A DNA stretch of 6,352 bases from Prolixibacteraceae bacterium (lineage in GTDB: Bacteria; Bacteroidota; Bacteroidia; Bacteroidales; Prolixibacteraceae). The stretch spans positions 1-6,352 of the forward strand of contig SKHV01000187.1 of assembly GCA_007116765.1 (NCBI GenBank), read 5' to 3'. Numbering within the stretch: position 1 is the stretch's first letter; each line of letters starts with the position of its first letter. The notes beneath the pieces were generated by a model. The model ran no database searches. It had not been told where the DNA came from and saw nothing but the letters and a program-made list of their open reading frames with translations. The translations under genes were made by a program, and so were the position numbers. Of this stretch, positions 4,481-6,352 are shown one piece after another.

Positions 4481-6352
4481 ATGAAACTGATAACAAGAAC
4501 AACCTTGCTTTTTGCTGTGACTTTTCTTCTTTTAACAACATCAAAAGCACAAGAACCCGCGTTCCTCGACAATGTTTATCATTACATCGAAAACATTGAC
4601 ATTTTTGAAGTGAACCAACACGATGCCCGTGTGCAGCTTTTCAATTATTCGAGCATCGACGATGCTATTCTAAACCGAAAAGAAAACTCATTGGCCTATC
4701 AATCGTTGAACGGCAACTGGAAATTTCAACTGGCCGATACGCCCGAACAGGCCGACAATAGCTTTTTCAACACCAATTATAACGATGAAGCCTGGAACAT
4801 GATTCCCGTGCCATCGAATTGGCAAATGCACGGATTTGGGCATCCTAAGTTTAGGAATGTTGCCCATCCTTTCAAGTCGGACCCGCCGAACATTCCCCGC
4901 GAATACAACCCGGTAGGCTCGTACAGGCACACTTTCAGCATTCCCGAAAATTGGAACGGGCAACAAATATTCCTGCGTTTCGAAGGCATACGCTCAGCTT
5001 CGATGGTATGGATTAACGGGAAGCAACTTGGTTATAACCAAGGCGCTTTTGAACCTTCGGAATACGATGTGACCGATTTTGTGAACCCCGGCGAAAACCA
5101 ACTTGCCGTAATGGTTTTTCAATTGTGCGACGGTACTTACCTCGAAGGTCAGGACATGTGGCGGCTTTCGGGCATTTTCAGGGATGTGTACCTGTATGCC
5201 ATGCCCAAAGTACATATAGCCGACTACTACATTGTGACCGATTTGGACGAAAACTACACCGATGCCGATTTGCAATTGCAACTAAGCTTGGCTAATTATT
5301 CGCCCGAAACAGCCAATAATTACAAAGTAAGGGCAAGCTTGTTCGATAAAAACAAAGTGAAAATCGAAGAATTCGAATCGACGAACATTTACTTGCAGCC
5401 AAACGAAAACAAGACAATCGAAATGTCGAAGTTGGTCAAAAACCCTGAAAAATGGTCGGCCGAAAAGCCCAATTTATATACGCTGGTGATGGAACTGGTC
5501 GACGAAGTTGGCAATTCAAGCAATATTTTATCAAACAGGGTGGGTTTCCGAAAAGTTGAAATACGCGACCATGCCTTGCTGGTTAACGGTATGCCCGTAA
5601 AACTGAACGGCATAAACAGCCACATTCAGCACCCCGATCTGGGCAATTCGATGGACATAGAGACCATTAAACGCGACTTTGAAATCATGAAGCAATTCAA
5701 TATCAATTGCGTACGCACCTCGCATTATCCGCCACCTGCCGAGTACCTTCACCTTGCCGACGAATACGGATTGTATGTAATTAACGAAGCAAGTACCGAA
5801 GCCCATGCCACCGAGTTTTTGTCGGACATTGAAGCATGGCGCCCCATGTACATTGACCGTATGCGAAAAATGGTTTTGCGCGACCGTAACCACCCGTCGA
5901 TTATTTTATGGAGCGCGGGCAACGAAACCGGTTGGGGCGACAATATTTGTGCTTTAATCGAAGAAGGCAAGCGTCTTGACCCCAGCCGTCCCGGGTGGAT
6001 GTACGGGGGCAATGCTGATGAAAACCCGGCCACCAACCCCATTCAGTGCGAGGATATTGTGGGCCCGCGTTACGGTACGCCTTTCGAACTAAAAACCCTG
6101 TTCGGGCAAGTATCGTACGATGAAGACCCCCGTATTTCGTTTATGGACGAATACCTCGCGGCAACAGGCAATGCCCTTGGTGGCCTCGACGAGTATTGGG
6201 AAGTAATTTATCAATACCCACGCCTGTCGGGCGGTGCAATTTGGGACTTTGTTTCGCCGGGTTTGAGAACTCCGGTTCGCCTGCTCAACGATAAATCGGC
6301 CATAAATACTACGGTTTCGGTAATGGGTCGAGCAGCATTGAACGAAGGGCAC
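4481..6352 (+). CDS. Secreted GH2 beta-galactosidase (LacZ-like), partial, C-terminus off the right edge
   Basis: The open frame gives 624 codons and runs off the window. Residues 1-23 form a Sec signal peptide (cleavage likely after SKA), so the enzyme works in the periplasm or at the surface, unlike cytoplasmic LacZ. Domains: sugar-binding jelly roll from about 70 to 235 (LNGNWKF at 76, SNWQMHG, DMWRLSGIFRDV), an Ig-like domain to about 350, then the TIM barrel. Residues equivalent to the E. coli LacZ active site are present: Asn126 (LacZ N102), Asp225 (D201), His381 (H357), Arg412 and His415 in RTSHYP (R388, H391), Glu440 and His442 (Mg ligands E416, H418), the acid/base Glu482 in SAGNETGWG (E461), Tyr531 (Y503) and the nucleophile Glu557 in MDEYLAATGN (E537). 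It should hydrolyse terminal beta-galactosides; the natural glycan is unknown. After WDFVSPGLR the sequence departs from LacZ (VRLLNDKSAINTT), consistent with an inserted beta-sandwich. Its GC is higher than that of the Fic gene. Confidence 0.93.
   Translation, partial: MKLITRTTLLFAVTFLLLTTSKAQEPAFLDNVYHYIENIDIFEVNQHDARVQLFNYSSIDDAILNRKENSLAYQSLNGNWKFQLADTPEQADNSFFNTNYNDEAWNMIPVPSNWQMHGFGHPKFRNVAHPFKSDPPNIPREYNPVGSYRHTFSIPENWNGQQIFLRFEGIRSASMVWINGKQLGYNQGAFEPSEYDVTDFVNPGENQLAVMVFQLCDGTYLEGQDMWRLSGIFRDVYLYAMPKVHIADYYIVTDLDENYTDADLQLQLSLANYSPETANNYKVRASLFDKNKVKIEEFESTNIYLQPNENKTIEMSKLVKNPEKWSAEKPNLYTLVMELVDEVGNSSNILSNRVGFRKVEIRDHALLVNGMPVKLNGINSHIQHPDLGNSMDIETIKRDFEIMKQFNINCVRTSHYPPPAEYLHLADEYGLYVINEASTEAHATEFLSDIEAWRPMYIDRMRKMVLRDRNHPSIILWSAGNETGWGDNICALIEEGKRLDPSRPGWMYGGNADENPATNPIQCEDIVGPRYGTPFELKTLFGQVSYDEDPRISFMDEYLAATGNALGGLDEYWEVIYQYPRLSGGAIWDFVSPGLRTPVRLLNDKSAINTTVSVMGRAALNEGH

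Noticed and set aside
4688..6352. Several minus-strand open frames under the beta-galactosidase gene, including one reaching the right edge (6089-6352)
   Set aside because: All are antisense to a GH2 frame with conserved catalytic motifs, and none reads like a known protein.
1..6352. CRISPR array, tRNA, rRNA, insertion sequence or integrase
   Set aside because: No spaced repeat series, tRNA-like cloverleaf, rRNA stretch, transposase motif or terminal inverted repeat pair was found on either strand.

Overview
The window looks like part of a chromosome from a member of the Bacteroidota, probably an anaerobic or facultative polysaccharide degrader. Three things point that way: a perfect Bacteroidota-type -7 promoter element (TAnnTTTG pattern) with no Shine-Dalgarno-like leaders, an exported TlpA-type thioredoxin protein with a long N-terminal region, and a secreted LacZ-like GH2 enzyme. 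The genus cannot be read from the sequence alone.

Layout from left to right. (1) 1-1098, minus strand: the first 366 codons of a PLP-dependent beta-eliminating lyase, best read as tryptophanase; its C-terminus lies off the left edge. (2) 1199-1228: a strong intrinsic terminator on the minus strand, which closes the next gene. (3) 1253-2958, minus strand: an exported TlpA/ResA-type thioredoxin-fold protein of about 568 residues, split here into two overlapping reading frames by an apparent one-base deletion near 2684-2703. (4) 2959-3418: a 460-base AT-rich region between divergent genes with no convincing gene. Its right end holds a promoter overlapped by a perfect 11-bp inverted repeat. (5) 3419-4375, plus strand: a complete class II Fic protein (putative AMP transferase) with an N-terminal inhibitory motif and a C-terminal winged-helix-like region. 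(6) 4481-6352, plus strand: the first 624 codons of a secreted GH2 beta-galactosidase with all the catalytic residues visible, cut by the right edge.

The genes do not form one pathway. The tryptophanase and the thioredoxin-like gene are separated by a terminator. The Fic gene is an AT-rich unit with its own operator-like promoter, between divergent and downstream metabolic genes with higher GC, and looks like an acquired regulatory or toxin-like module. The beta-galactosidase probably starts its own transcription unit and may belong to a polysaccharide-use locus that continues to the right. The points most worth following are the operator/promoter overlap at the self-inhibited, DNA-binding Fic gene, and the frameshift in the thioredoxin-like gene.
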